64,000 bases of DNA from Mycobacterium sp. MYCO198283 (GTDB taxonomy: Bacteria > Actinomycetota > Actinomycetes > Mycobacteriales > Mycobacteriaceae), in contig NZ_JAJQJI010000004.1 in assembly GCF_021213805.1 (NCBI RefSeq), positions 248,001 through 312,000 on the forward strand, read 5' to 3'. How positions within the stretch are numbered: position 1 is the stretch's first letter; every line of letters starts with the position of its first letter. Below the pieces are notes generated by a model. The model did no database searches and was not told the DNA's origin. It worked only from the letters and a program-made list of their open reading frames with translations. This document shows positions 1 through 9,402 of the stretch, piece by piece. A program made the position numbers and the translations under genes.

Positions 1-2
1 TC

Positions 3-692
3 ACCATCGTCGATCCCGTGGGCACGCCCCTGCTCGACTACGCGACCGTGCACGACAAGCAGCTACATCTCATCGTCGTCCGATCCGATGGCCAGCACTT
101 CGCGCACGTACACCCAGTCCTGGACCGGACCGCGGGCACGTGGTCGACGCCCTGGACGTGGCACGCCGCCGGCTCCTACCGCGTGTTCGCCGACTTTCAG
201 CCCGCCCAGGCAGACAGCACCAAACTCACCCTCACCCGCACCGTGGAGGTGGCCGGCGAACTCACCCTGTCGACGCCGGTGACCACACGCACCGTCGATG
301 AAATCGCCGGGTACACCGTGAAACTCGACGGTGCGCTCACCGCGGGCGTCACGCAGCAACTCACTGCGACGGTCACCCGTGACGGCGAGCCGGTGACGAC
401 ATTGCAGCCCTACCTGGGAGCCTATGGGCACCTCGTCGCGTTGCGTGAGGGAGACCTAGCGTATCTGCACGTGCACCCTGAGGGGGCTGAGCCGGTAGTA
501 GGCCGCACCGGCGGGCCTGCGGTGTCATTCGCGGCGACCGCACCCACCGCCGGTCGCTACCTGCTCTACCTCGACTTCAAAGTCGATGACGCCGTGCACA
601 CCGCCACGTTCGTCGTCGACGCCGTACGCGGCGACACCAATGAGCCCGCGCCAGAGCCTTCGCGCGCCGCCGGCCATGCCGGCGGGCACTGA
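3..692 (+). CDS. Putative metal-associated exported protein, 5' end outside window
   Basis: The reading frame is open from the first base of the window, so the gene starts upstream; the GTG at 18 is only the first possible start inside the window. About 229 residues are visible. They are predicted to be beta-rich, with His clusters HFAHVHP and YLHVHPEG and a C-terminal AGHAGGH that could bind metal. No membrane segment is seen in this part; the missing N-terminus may hold a signal peptide or a metal-binding domain. The gene lies 33 bp upstream of a copper ATPase on the same strand, so it is probably co-transcribed and involved in metal handling. I do not recognise a named family with certainty. 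Confidence 0.7.
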   Translation, partial: TIVDPVGTPLLDYATVHDKQLHLIVVRSDGQHFAHVHPVLDRTAGTWSTPWTWHAAGSYRVFADFQPAQADSTKLTLTRTVEVAGELTLSTPVTTRTVDEIAGYTVKLDGALTAGVTQQLTATVTRDGEPVTTLQPYLGAYGHLVALREGDLAYLHVHPEGAEPVVGRTGGPAVSFAATAPTAGRYLLYLDFKVDDAVHTATFVVDAVRGDTNEPAPEPSRAAGHAGGH

Positions 693-725
693 CGACTTCC
701 GCCCAACCTAGAGAATTGAAAGGCA

Positions 726-3008
726 GTGGCACGCATGACGACATCGACACCAGTGTCCGGCCCGAGCGTTGAATTACGCATCAGCGGGATGACCTGCGCC
801 TCCTGCGCCAACCGCATCGAGCGCAAGCTCAACAAGATCGATGGTGTTGCCGCAACGGTCAACTACGCGACAGAAAAGGCCACCGTCACGGTGCCTGACG
901 GATACGATCCGGCGCTACTGATCGCCGAGGTGAAGAACGCCGGCTACAGCGCCGCGCTACCGGCACCGGAGAAGCCCGCCCCGGGCCGGGAAACAGGCGA
1001 AACCGACGACCCCGACATGGTGTCGCTACGCCACCGGTTGATCGGTTCGGTGTTGTTGTCCGTGCCGGTGATCGCGATGGCGATGATCCCCGCAGTGCAG
1101 TTCACGTATTGGCAGTGGGCGTCGCTGGCGCTCGCTGCGCCGGTGATCGTCTGGGCGGCGTGGCCGTTTCACCGCGCCGCGTGGACCAACCTGCGACACG
1201 GCACGGCGACGATGGACACGCTCATCTCCCTGGGCACCTTGTCGGCGTTCCTGTGGTCGCTGTACGCGCTGTTCCTCGGGACCGCGGGCACCCCGGGAAT
1301 GAAGCACCCCTTCGAACTGACGCTGGCACCGTCTCACGGCGCCGCCAACATCTACCTCGAGGTCGCAGCAGGTGTAACGACATTCATCCTCGCGGGACGG
1401 TATTTCGAGAAACGGTCCAAACGGCAGGCCGGTGCGGCGCTGCGCGCCCTACTGGAGCTGGGCGCCAAAGAGGTGTCCGTGCTGCGCGACGGCGCGGAAG
1501 CGAAGATCGCCGTCGAGGACCTGGTGGTGGACGACGAGTTCGTCGTGCGCCCGGGGGAGAAGATCGCGACCGACGGGGTGGTGACGTCGGGGACATCGGC
1601 GGTCGACGCGTCGATGTTGACCGGCGAATCGGTACCCGTGGAGGTCGGTCCAGGTGACTCCGTGGTCGGTGCAACCGTCAACGCCGGCGGGAGACTGGTG
1701 GTGCGAGCCACCCGCGTCGGTTCGGACACCCAGTTGGCGCAGATGGCGCAACTGGTGGAGAACGCCCAAACCGGAAAAGCTGAAGTCCAGCGCTTGGCAG
1801 ACCGCATCTCCGGAGTCTTCGTACCGATCGTCCTCGCGATCGCGGTGATCACACTGGGCGCGTGGCTGGGCGCAGGGTTTCCGGTCGCGGCCGCCTTCAC
1901 CGCCGCCGTTGCGGTCCTTGTGATCGCGTGCCCGTGCGCGCTCGGTTTGGCCACGCCAACGGCACTGCTGGTCGGCACCGGTCGCGGCGCGCAATTGGGC
2001 GTCTTGATCAAGGGACCGGAGGTGCTGGAGTCCACCCGCAAGGTCGACACGGTGGTGCTGGACAAGACCGGCACTGTCACCACCGGCAAGATGACCCTGG
2101 TCGAGGTGATCACTGCCGCGGGAACCGAACGCGCAGACTTGCTCCGGCTAGCCGGAGCATTGGAGAACGCGTCGGAACACCCGATCGCCCAAGCCATCGC
2201 GCTCGCTGCGACCGAAGAACTCGGGACGCTACCCACGCCTGAGGACTTCGCCAATGTGGAAGGCAAGGGTGTACAGGGCGTCGTCGACGGCCACGCCGTC
2301 GTCGTGGGACGCCAATCACTGCTCGCCGACTGGTCCCAACACCTGAGCCCAGAGTTGGTGCAGGCGAAAGAAGCGGCCGAAGCGCAGGGCAAGACGGTGG
2401 TCGCCGCCGGTTGGGACGGTCAGGCTCGGGGTGTGCTCCTCGTCGCAGATACCGTGAAACCTACCAGTGCACAGGCGATCTCACAGATGCGCCAGATGGG
2501 CCTGACCCCCGTGTTGCTCACCGGTGACAACGAAGCCGTTGCGAGGCAGATCGCCGCCGAGGTCGGCATCGACACCGTAATCGCCGAGGTGATGCCGAAA
2601 GACAAAGTCGACGTCATCGTCCGGCTGCAATCCGAAGGCAAGACCGTGGCGATGGTCGGCGATGGCGTCAACGATGCGCCCGCCCTCGCCCAAGCCGACC
2701 TCGGCTTGGCCATGGGTACCGGAACTGACGTGGCGATCGAGGCCTCCGACATCACCCTGGTGCGCGGCGACCTGCGCAGCGCCGTCGACGCAATCCGCCT
2801 ATCCCGCAGAACATTGTCGACGATCAAGACGAACCTGTTCTGGGCGTTCGCCTACAACGTCGCCGCCATACCGGTCGCAGCCCTGGGCATGCTCAACCCC
2901 ATGCTCGCCGGCGCGGCAATGGCGTTCTCCAGCGTCTTCGTCGTGGGCAACAGCCTCCGACTGCGCGGCTTCAAATCCACATCCACATCCTCTGCCCCTA
3001 CTCACTAG
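726..3008 (+). CDS. Copper-exporting P1B-1-type ATPase (CopA/CtpV-like)
   Basis: ATP-driven exporter of Cu+ across the cytoplasmic membrane. Up to 760 residues if started at the GTG at 726; the ATG at 735 is an equally good start. An N-terminal HMA domain carries GMTCASC (Cys24 and Cys27). Membrane helices follow, then the actuator TGES, the intramembrane CPC motif (about 402-404), the phosphorylated Asp in DKTGT (about 446), SEHP in the nucleotide domain, and [10 protein letters not shown] in the P domain. The last two helices hold AYN and MAFSS, the pattern of Cu+ pumps. It sits in a metal-resistance cluster with the upstream His-containing protein and the downstream YHS-like protein. CtpV or CtpA-like is possible; the exact orthologue is not resolved. 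Confidence 0.95.
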   Translation: MARMTTSTPVSGPSVELRISGMTCASCANRIERKLNKIDGVAATVNYATEKATVTVPDGYDPALLIAEVKNAGYSAALPAPEKPAPGRETGETDDPDMVSLRHRLIGSVLLSVPVIAMAMIPAVQFTYWQWASLALAAPVIVWAAWPFHRAAWTNLRHGTATMDTLISLGTLSAFLWSLYALFLGTAGTPGMKHPFELTLAPSHGAANIYLEVAAGVTTFILAGRYFEKRSKRQAGAALRALLELGAKEVSVLRDGAEAKIAVEDLVVDDEFVVRPGEKIATDGVVTSGTSAVDASMLTGESVPVEVGPGDSVVGATVNAGGRLVVRATRVGSDTQLAQMAQLVENAQTGKAEVQRLADRISGVFVPIVLAIAVITLGAWLGAGFPVAAAFTAAVAVLVIACPCALGLATPTALLVGTGRGAQLGVLIKGPEVLESTRKVDTVVLDKTGTVTTGKMTLVEVITAAGTERADLLRLAGALENASEHPIAQAIALAATEELGTLPTPEDFANVEGKGVQGVVDGHAVVVGRQSLLADWSQHLSPELVQAKEAAEAQGKTVVAAGWDGQARGVLLVADTVKPTSAQAISQMRQMGLTPVLLTGDNEAVARQIAAEVGIDTVIAEVMPKDKVDVIVRLQSEGKTVAMVGDGVNDAPALAQADLGLAMGTGTDVAIEASDITLVRGDLRSAVDAIRLSRRTLSTIKTNLFWAFAYNVAAIPVAALGMLNPMLAGAAMAFSSVFVVGNSLRLRGFKSTSTSSAPTH

Positions 3009-3046
3009 ACCCCTACCGCACTGACCCCTACTCACTAAGGAGACCC

Positions 3047-3322
3047 ATGTCCGACAACGAGAACCCGACGTCGAGCTGCTGCTGCAGCGGCTCACCAGAA
3101 GACCTCGGCACGACAGTCATCAATCCTGCGGCCACGAACCTCCTCGACCCCGCAACCGACGAGACGACATGCCCGGTCATGCCCGGCACGCCGGTGAAGA
3201 AGGCGGCCGCTGAAGCTGCCGGCCTATTCCGCGACTACCGCGGCCGACGGTACTGGTTGTGCTGCAAAGGTTGTGGACCACGGTTCGACCGTGATCCTGA
3301 CAAGTACGCCAGCGTGGCCTGA
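3047..3322 (+). CDS. Small Cys-rich YHS-like metal-binding protein
   Basis: 91-residue protein with a CCC cluster at 11-13 and a C-terminal YHS-like module: CPVMPG (Cys42), then YWLCCKGC (Cys72, Cys73, Cys76) and a FDRDPDKY ending. YHS domains occur in or beside heavy-metal ATPases and are thought to bind metal. AAGGAG lies just upstream of the ATG. The gene is 38 bp after the copper ATPase on the same strand, so a co-transcribed metal chaperone or buffer is likely. The function is inferred from the Cys pattern and neighbours only. Confidence 0.8.
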   Translation: MSDNENPTSSCCCSGSPEDLGTTVINPAATNLLDPATDETTCPVMPGTPVKKAAAEAAGLFRDYRGRRYWLCCKGCGPRFDRDPDKYASVA

Positions 3323-3527
3323 CTGCATTCGTCATGACGACCCGTGTTCGAGACGCTGCTGCCGCAGGACCGGCCGAAGACGCCGAACGCACTGAAGAGT
3401 CGGAATCCATTGACCGACTCGTGCGGCCATAACGCGTGACAGCGGTGCATCTCGACGCAGTTGCGTCGGACCTTTGGCCGCTGCTCACGCGTTCTAACCG
3501 ACACATGAGTCTCCTAAGGAGCGAAAT

Positions 3528-5660
3528 ATGACACACCACGACGAGCACGCGGTGGCGGCGTCTCACAGCGGCGCGCACCCGGACCACGAAGGTCGCGGCG
3601 AACACGGCCGACGCCCCGAACACCAAACAGGCCCTGACCACGACGGCCATGCTGGGCACGGGGGTCATGCCGGCCACGGCGGCGATCACGTCGCTGTGTT
3701 CCGGAGGCTTTTCTGGATCAACGTGATCATCGCCGTCCCGGTCATCGCGTTCTCGACCATGTTCGCAATGCTGCTCGGCTACGAAGTACCCGACTTTCCC
3801 GGCGCCCGCTGGATCGCGCCACTGCTCGGCACGGTCATGTACGTCGTCGGTGGTCGCCCCTTCCTCACCGGCGCCGTCAGCGAAATCCGTTCTCGCAAGC
3901 CGGGAATGATGCTGCTCATCGGGCTGGCCATTACCGTCGCATTCTTCGCCTCCTGGGGCGCGAGCCTGGGCCTGCTCCACCACGAACTGGAGTTCTGGTG
4001 GGAACTGGCGCTGCTGATCGTGATCATGCTGCTCGGCCACTGGGTCGAGATGCGCTCGCTGGCTCAGACCACCTCCGCACTGGACTCCCTGGCCGCCCTG
4101 CTTCCCGACGAGGCCGAGAAGGTCGACGGCGAGCGCGTCATCACGGTCTCACCCGCCGACCTGCAGGTGGGGGATCTGGTAGTCGTCCGACCCGGTGGCA
4201 GCGTCCCCGCCGACGGCAGAATCGTCGACGGACGAGCGGACATGGACGAGTCGATGGTGACCGGTGAATCGCGGCCGGTGGCCCGCAGCGTCGGGGACGC
4301 GGTGACGGCCGGAACGGTCGCCACCGATTCGGGGTTGCGGGTCGAAATAACCGCCACCGGCGACGATACCGCCCTGGCGGGAATCCAGCGCCTTGTCACC
4401 GAAGCTCAGAACTCGTCCTCGCGAGCCCAGCGCCTTGCCGACCGGGCGGCTGGCTGGCTGTTCTGGTTTGCCCTGGGGGCCGCCGCCATCACCGCCGCGG
4501 CGTGGTCGATCGTCGGCGACCCCGACGCCTCCGTCGTCCGGGCGATCACCGTGCTCGTCATCGCCTGCCCCCACGCACTGGGGTTGGCGATACCACTGGT
4601 CGTATCCATCGCCACCGAACGGGCCGCCCGGGGAGGCGTGCTGATCAAGGACCGCCTCGCCCTAGAAGGCATGCGCACCGTCGACGCCGTGCTTTTCGAC
4701 AAAACCGGCACCCTGACCAAGGGTGAACCGACCGTAACCGCGATCGAGGCCATCGGAGACGTCGACGATGACACCGTGCTCGCCCTGGCCGCCGCCGCCG
4801 AGGCAGACAGTGAACACCCCTTGGCACGGGCCATCGTGAGAGCCGCCGAGGAGCGCGCACTCACTGTGCCGCGCGCCAGCGGCTTTTCGTCGTCTCCGGC
4901 GGTCGGTGTGACTGCCACAGTTGAAGGGCATGAGATCCGGGTGGGCGGCCCCCGCCTGCTCGACGATATCGGCGGACAGGAAGTTGAGACCGCCACCGCG
5001 TGGCGTGAGGAGGGCGCCATCATCTTGCACGTCGTCCGCGACAGCGCGGTGCTCGGCGGGCTGCGCCTGGCTGACGAGATCCGCCCCGAATCGCGCGAAG
5101 CGGTCGATGCCCTCCACAAGCTCGGCGTCGAGGTGGTCATGATCACCGGTGACGCAGAGGCGGTCGCCCAGGCGGTGGGCCACGAACTCGGCATTGACCG
5201 AGTGTTCGCCGGCGTACGCCCGGAGGACAAGGCATCGAAGGTCTCTGCCCTGCAGCGTGAGGGCAAGAAGGTCGCCATGGTTGGCGATGGTGTCAACGAT
5301 GCCCCCGCGTTGGCGCAGGCCGACGTTGGCATCGCCATCGGCGCCGGGACCGACGTCGCCATCGCATCTGCCGGCGTAATCCTGGCCAGTTCCGACCCGC
5401 GCTCGGTGCTGTCGGTGATCGAGCTGTCCCGTGCCAGCTACCGGAAGATGAAGCAGAACTTGTGGTGGGGAGCGGGTTACAACCTCGTTGCAGTGCCACT
5501 GGCTGCCGGTGTGCTCGCACCGATCGGGTTTGTGCTGCCGATGTCAGTCGGAGCGATCCTAATGTCTCTGTCGACGATCGTCGTGGCGCTCAACGCGCAA
5601 GTGTTGCGCCGCCTCGACCTGAGTCCTGAGGCCAGCACGCGCGCGGTTCTCGATCGTTAG
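3528..5660 (+). CDS. CopB-like heavy-metal P-type ATPase with His-rich N-terminus
   Basis: 710-residue P1B ATPase of the CPH class, described for copper/silver export (CopB family). There is no CxxC HMA domain; instead residues 1-54 contain 14 histidines. Then come membrane helices, the actuator TGES, the CPH motif (347-349) in place of CPC, the phosphorylated Asp391 in DKTGT, SEHPLARA, and [14 protein letters not shown]. The final helix has MSLST. AAGGAG lies upstream of the ATG. It is the second copper-class pump within 5 kb and differs in class from the first, so the two probably divide work by substrate or oxidation state. Exact substrate (Cu+, Cu2+ or Ag+) cannot be read from sequence. 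Confidence 0.93.
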   Translation: MTHHDEHAVAASHSGAHPDHEGRGEHGRRPEHQTGPDHDGHAGHGGHAGHGGDHVAVFRRLFWINVIIAVPVIAFSTMFAMLLGYEVPDFPGARWIAPLLGTVMYVVGGRPFLTGAVSEIRSRKPGMMLLIGLAITVAFFASWGASLGLLHHELEFWWELALLIVIMLLGHWVEMRSLAQTTSALDSLAALLPDEAEKVDGERVITVSPADLQVGDLVVVRPGGSVPADGRIVDGRADMDESMVTGESRPVARSVGDAVTAGTVATDSGLRVEITATGDDTALAGIQRLVTEAQNSSSRAQRLADRAAGWLFWFALGAAAITAAAWSIVGDPDASVVRAITVLVIACPHALGLAIPLVVSIATERAARGGVLIKDRLALEGMRTVDAVLFDKTGTLTKGEPTVTAIEAIGDVDDDTVLALAAAAEADSEHPLARAIVRAAEERALTVPRASGFSSSPAVGVTATVEGHEIRVGGPRLLDDIGGQEVETATAWREEGAIILHVVRDSAVLGGLRLADEIRPESREAVDALHKLGVEVVMITGDAEAVAQAVGHELGIDRVFAGVRPEDKASKVSALQREGKKVAMVGDGVNDAPALAQADVGIAIGAGTDVAIASAGVILASSDPRSVLSVIELSRASYRKMKQNLWWGAGYNLVAVPLAAGVLAPIGFVLPMSVGAILMSLSTIVVALNAQVLRRLDLSPEASTRAVLDR

Positions 5661-5878
5661 GACCGGGGGAGGCAAACCTTTTCCGTGGTGCGCTGCGAAT
5701 GGTAGGCCGCGTGCACGGTCGGGGTGGAGGTTGGCAATAGGCGCCCCTGGACGTTGACCCGTCGGCCTGGCCGACGACGTGCCCTCTGACCGTTGATCTT
5801 TCGAGATGGGCCGCCCGGGTTGCTGACGAGTAACTCTTCGTCGTCGAGGGGCCCTGAGCCGGCGCAGAGATCGATTGT

Positions 5879-6703
5879 TCACTCGCTGTGATCATGATCG
5901 CTGTGTTCGTCGTGCGCAGGCACCGCGGGCGGAGCCGGAGCTTCTGCCGGCGCCGGAGCGTCTGCCGGGGCCGGCGACTGGCTGGCGGGCTCGTCCATTG
6001 GCGGCGGGACGGCCGACTCGTGGTCGTTGTCAGCGTCATGGGCATGCTCGGGACTCGTGTCGTGCTGATTGCTCGCTTCAGGCTCGGCGTCGGTGACGTG
6101 CTGGTCGCTATGTGCATCCTCGCGGACTGTCCCGTGGTGCTCGCTATGCGCGTCCCCGGGGGCCGTCCCGTGGTGGCCGCCATCTGCGCTCGCTGGCGCG
6201 TGGTGGCCGTGCCGCAGGCCTGAGGCAACGCCTACCGTTGACGCCAGCGCCACGATACCGACTGCGCCCATGAGCACTGATGCGCTGAAGAACATCGGTA
6301 TCGGCTCTCCCTGCAGGCCGCGATACCACACCCAGCTGGCGCCCATCACGACGTAAATCTGAAGCAGCAGCGCGCAAAGGTCCGCGGCTTGGACCAATTC
6401 CGCTTCTCCAGCGTGGGGGCCGAACGGGGCTCCCGCGGTCCTGGACAGAGCCCACAGAGCAATGGCTCCAATGTTGAGCATGATGCCGGCGGCGAGCACA
6501 GGTGTCGTGGTTCGAGCGAGAATCAGCCGCGTCCAGAAGAGTTGGAACAGCGCGAGCGACGCGAAGAACACGCCTGCTGGCATCCACTCCTGCCAATGGG
6601 CCGGTACGACGGCGAAGTGGATGACCGCCGCGCCGAGCGAGGCGAGCGCGGCGAGCCGAGCGGCCAGCCTGCTGTCGGTCTTCCTCGCTGTCCTAGGTGC
6701 CAC
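5879..6703 (-). CDS. Four-helix membrane protein with His/Asp-rich C-terminal tail
   Basis: About 274 residues if started at the GTG at 6703; the frame is open to 6751. Four hydrophobic segments lie in the first 180 residues. The remaining part is low-complexity and rich in His, Asp, Glu and later Pro/Ala, with many H, HH and DHS groups, ending in HDEHSDHDHSE. Such tails bind transition metals. The gene converges on the CopB-like pump in the metal cluster, so metal sensing, buffering or uptake is plausible. I do not recognise the family. The start is uncertain because residues before 6703 look untranslated. Confidence 0.75.
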   Translation of the reverse strand: MAPRTARKTDSRLAARLAALASLGAAVIHFAVVPAHWQEWMPAGVFFASLALFQLFWTRLILARTTTPVLAAGIMLNIGAIALWALSRTAGAPFGPHAGEAELVQAADLCALLLQIYVVMGASWVWYRGLQGEPIPMFFSASVLMGAVGIVALASTVGVASGLRHGHHAPASADGGHHGTAPGDAHSEHHGTVREDAHSDQHVTDAEPEASNQHDTSPEHAHDADNDHESAVPPPMDEPASQSPAPADAPAPAEAPAPPAVPAHDEHSDHDHSE

Positions 6704-7174
6704 GGAACCAGAATGACACCGCCACCCGCGACAGCACCTACCTGACGCCACATCTCAACCCGACCGAGATTCGTCTGTCATCATCTACTGACTTCCTACG
6801 GAGATGACGTAAGAGAGGTAGCCGGTCATGCGGGTTCCAAAAGGAGGTTGCTGCGGGGCCGTGCCTCTGTGATGCCGGTCAGAACCGACTATCGCGTCGG
6901 AACAGCGTGAAGAGTAGACGCAACGATCTACTCCATGCCCAGCCAGCTGGGCTTGGCTGACAGGTGGGACCAGTGGACGACGAGTTGGGCCGCGACGTCG
7001 ATCTGGTGATCACTTCGTGCGTGGAAGCGCGGCCCAGAACGCTTAGGAAGACGTGGAACACCGACGAAGCCTCTGAGCGCGACATCGACCGCTTCGCGCG
7101 AATGCAACTCCGAGGCAACGACATCGTTCATCGCGCCACTGTCCGCGGCGCGCCGCGGGATCTTCCGTGCACAC
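6704..7174. other. Gap with no convincing gene
   Basis: About 470 bases between the His-tailed membrane protein and the persulfide enzyme gene. Only short overlapping frames are present, including a 78-codon plus-strand frame at 6964-7200 that runs antisense into the next gene; none resembles a known family. It should hold the promoter of the minus-strand membrane protein, but I could not fix one. It may contain a decayed gene at the junction between the copper and sulfur blocks. Confidence 0.5.
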
Positions 7175-8539
7175 CTACCATGCACGAGGTTGGGTTGTAG
7201 TCAGGCCCTGCTCGCTGGCCCTGGCGAAGGCGTCGTCGATCAAGACGACGTCCACACCTGCGCGGTCGAGCAGCGACGTCGCGATGGAGGCGCGGTAGCC
7301 CGATCCGCAGTGCACCCAGACGGGTCCGGCGGGCACGTCATCCAGGCGGTCGGGCAGTTCGTGGAGGGGGATGTTGGTGGCGCCGGGGATGTGCTCTCCG
7401 TCGTACTCGTGGGTTTGGCGCACGTCTAGTATGGAAGGCGATCCGGTGCCGAGTTCTTCTGCGAGACGGGCGAAGTCGGCGACGGGATAGCATCCGATAC
7501 GGCTGCCGTTGGCCAGTGTGTCGATGTCGTCGGTGGCGGCGCCGGTGAGCCGGTCGACGCCGATGCGCACAAGTTCCCGTTTGGCCTCGGCGACCTGTTC
7601 GGGCGAGTCTCCGATCACTGTGATCGGGGCGCCCCAGTCGTAGAGCCAGCCGAAGTAGCTGACGAATGAGCCCGACAGTTCGAACCCGTAGGTGCCGGGT
7701 AGGTGTCCGGCGGCGAATGCTGTGCGGGTGCGTAGGTCCACGACCCATTCGCCGGCGTTGATCCGGCGGCGCAGCTCGGTGGGGTCGATCGGTGCCGGTG
7801 GCGTCAGGTCCACTGGTGCGGGTCCTTCGCTGTTGATGACACCCATGTGGGCGTAGTACGCCGGGTAGGCAGACAGTCCTGCGAGTAGTTCGTCGACGAA
7901 GCTCTGCTCGTCTTTGGTCAAGGCCGGGTTGGTGTTGCGCTGCTCTTCGATGGTCGAGGAGTCTCCGGATGCTGGTGTAGCCGAGCAGAAGCTGCCGAAG
8001 CCGTGGGTCGGGTAGATCGCAGTATCTGCGGGCAGGCGGTCGGCGAGTTTGTGCACCGAGTGGTACTGGGCGTGTGACAGTTCCTCGGTGTCGTCGGGTC
8101 CGATGAGGTCGGTGCGTCCGGTGGTGCCGTAGAGCATCGAGCCTCCGGTGAACACGCCGTGGACGGCGCCGGCGTCGTCGCGGAGCACGTAGCTGACGTG
8201 GTGATGGGTATGGCCGGGGGTGTGCAGCACTTCCAGTTGGATCGGTCCGGCGTCGATGATGTCGCCGTCGGCCACCGGGCGGCGGCTGTAGTCGACGTCA
8301 TCCCCGGCGGGTACCGCGTAGTCGGCGCCGACGGTGCGTGACAGTTCCAGTCCTCCGGTCACGTAGTCGTTGTGCAGGTGAGTCTCCAGCACGTGAGTGA
8401 TGCGGACCTCGTTCTCTTCGGCGAGGGCGAGTATGCGGTCGATGTCTCGTTGCGGGTCGACGACGACGGCGATGCCGTGGTGGGTGATCAGGTAGCTGCG
8501 GTCTCCGAGTCCGGAGGTTTCGACGATCGAGACGTCCAT
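7175..8539 (-). CDS. CstB-like persulfide dioxygenase-rhodanese fusion, copy 2
   Basis: 454-residue cytoplasmic enzyme of the type that oxidises low-molecular-weight persulfides and moves sulfane sulfur. Residues 1-235 are a metallo-beta-lactamase fold with HLHND (His54, His56, Asp58), TPGHTHHH (His110) and His179. Residues about 250-330 are a rhodanese-like domain without a catalytic Cys. Residues about 350-454 are an active-type rhodanese with Cys411 in HCGSGYR. This order matches CstB of Staphylococcus. The usual iron-ligand Asp of TGD is Gly here (TGGSM, about 132). The frame runs on upstream to 9130, but the ATG at 8539 with AAAGGA before it is the real start. It is the last gene of the minus-strand operon. 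Confidence 0.9.
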   Translation of the reverse strand: MDVSIVETSGLGDRSYLITHHGIAVVVDPQRDIDRILALAEENEVRITHVLETHLHNDYVTGGLELSRTVGADYAVPAGDDVDYSRRPVADGDIIDAGPIQLEVLHTPGHTHHHVSYVLRDDAGAVHGVFTGGSMLYGTTGRTDLIGPDDTEELSHAQYHSVHKLADRLPADTAIYPTHGFGSFCSATPASGDSSTIEEQRNTNPALTKDEQSFVDELLAGLSAYPAYYAHMGVINSEGPAPVDLTPPAPIDPTELRRRINAGEWVVDLRTRTAFAAGHLPGTYGFELSGSFVSYFGWLYDWGAPITVIGDSPEQVAEAKRELVRIGVDRLTGAATDDIDTLANGSRIGCYPVADFARLAEELGTGSPSILDVRQTHEYDGEHIPGATNIPLHELPDRLDDVPAGPVWVHCGSGYRASIATSLLDRAGVDVVLIDDAFARASEQGLTTTQPRAW

Positions 8540-8562
8540 GTTCTGTTCCTTTGATCGTTGGG

Positions 8563-9336
8563 TCAGTTGAGGATGAGGGTGTCGACGAGCACGTAGGCGG
8601 CGACGGCGAACACCAGGTAGGCGAACCAGCGCTGTAGCCGGGTGGTGTCGGTCTTGGTGCCGAAGTATCCGGCGACCAGTGCGGTGGCCATCGCCGCGGC
8701 GACGAAGGCGGCGGTGACCTGCCAGTCGACGTTGATTCCCTGGAGGTGAGAGAAGACGCCGGTGACGGAGTTGGCGATGATGATCAGTAGCGAGGTGCCG
8801 ATGGCCGTGGACATTTCGACACCGAGGGCCACCACCAGGGCCGGGATGATGAGGAAGCCGCCGCCAACGCCGAACAGTCCGGTGAGCAACCCGACCAGCA
8901 GGCCGGCACCGATCGATCGGGGCGCGCAGCGACGCCAGTTGACCTGGCCGGCCTCGATCTTGCACGCCGTGCCAGTGGCGCCCTGGTCGGCGAGCATGCG
9001 GATGCCGGCGACCACCATCACCACCGCGAATCCGATCATCAGGACCGACTGGGGCAGCAGAGCGCTGATGGCGCTGCCGGCAACCGTGGCCGGTATACCG
9101 GCGGCGGCGAAGATTGCGGCCATGCGCCACCGCACCTGCTTGGCGCGGATCTTCGGCAGCACCCCGACCGCTGAGGCCGCGGCGACGACGATCAGCGAGA
9201 TGGGGATGGCCTGCTCGACGTCGAAACCCATCCCGTAGACCAGCGCCGGGACGGCGAGGATCGACCCCCCGCCGCCGAGCAGCCCCAGCAGCACGCCGAT
9301 CAGCGCACCCAGGGCCAGGCCTACCGCGAACGCCAT
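8563..9336 (-). CDS. TauE/SafE-family sulfite or sulfur-anion exporter
   Basis: 257-residue integral membrane protein with about eight hydrophobic segments and two Gly-rich repeats typical of the family: GLLGGGGSILAVP near residue 20 and GLFGVGGGFLIIPALV near 155. TauE/SafE proteins move sulfite, thiosulfate or sulfoacetate. It lies between two persulfide dioxygenase genes in one operon, 23 bp upstream of copy 2, so export of the sulfite or thiosulfate they produce is the likely job, as proposed for the tauE gene of cst operons. Direction and substrate are inferred. Confidence 0.9.
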   Translation of the reverse strand: MAFAVGLALGALIGVLLGLLGGGGSILAVPALVYGMGFDVEQAIPISLIVVAAASAVGVLPKIRAKQVRWRMAAIFAAAGIPATVAGSAISALLPQSVLMIGFAVVMVVAGIRMLADQGATGTACKIEAGQVNWRRCAPRSIGAGLLVGLLTGLFGVGGGFLIIPALVVALGVEMSTAIGTSLLIIIANSVTGVFSHLQGINVDWQVTAAFVAAAMATALVAGYFGTKTDTTRLQRWFAYLVFAVAAYVLVDTLILN

Positions 9337-9402
9337 GACAATTCCCCTACCCGTTTGATCGGCGGTGCAACATCGCGTGAATTCCTTGCTCGAGCAGTCA
9401 CG

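Noticed and set aside
6879..7200. Short frames on both strands in the gap before the sulfur module
   Set aside because: Overlapping, no ribosome-binding site, no family resemblance and no codon bias; at most a decayed gene.
8540..9130. Upstream extension of the copy 2 persulfide enzyme to 651 residues
   Set aside because: The added N-terminus is Arg/His-rich nonsense antisense-frame to the TauE gene; the ATG at 8539 has a ribosome-binding site and starts the conserved domain.
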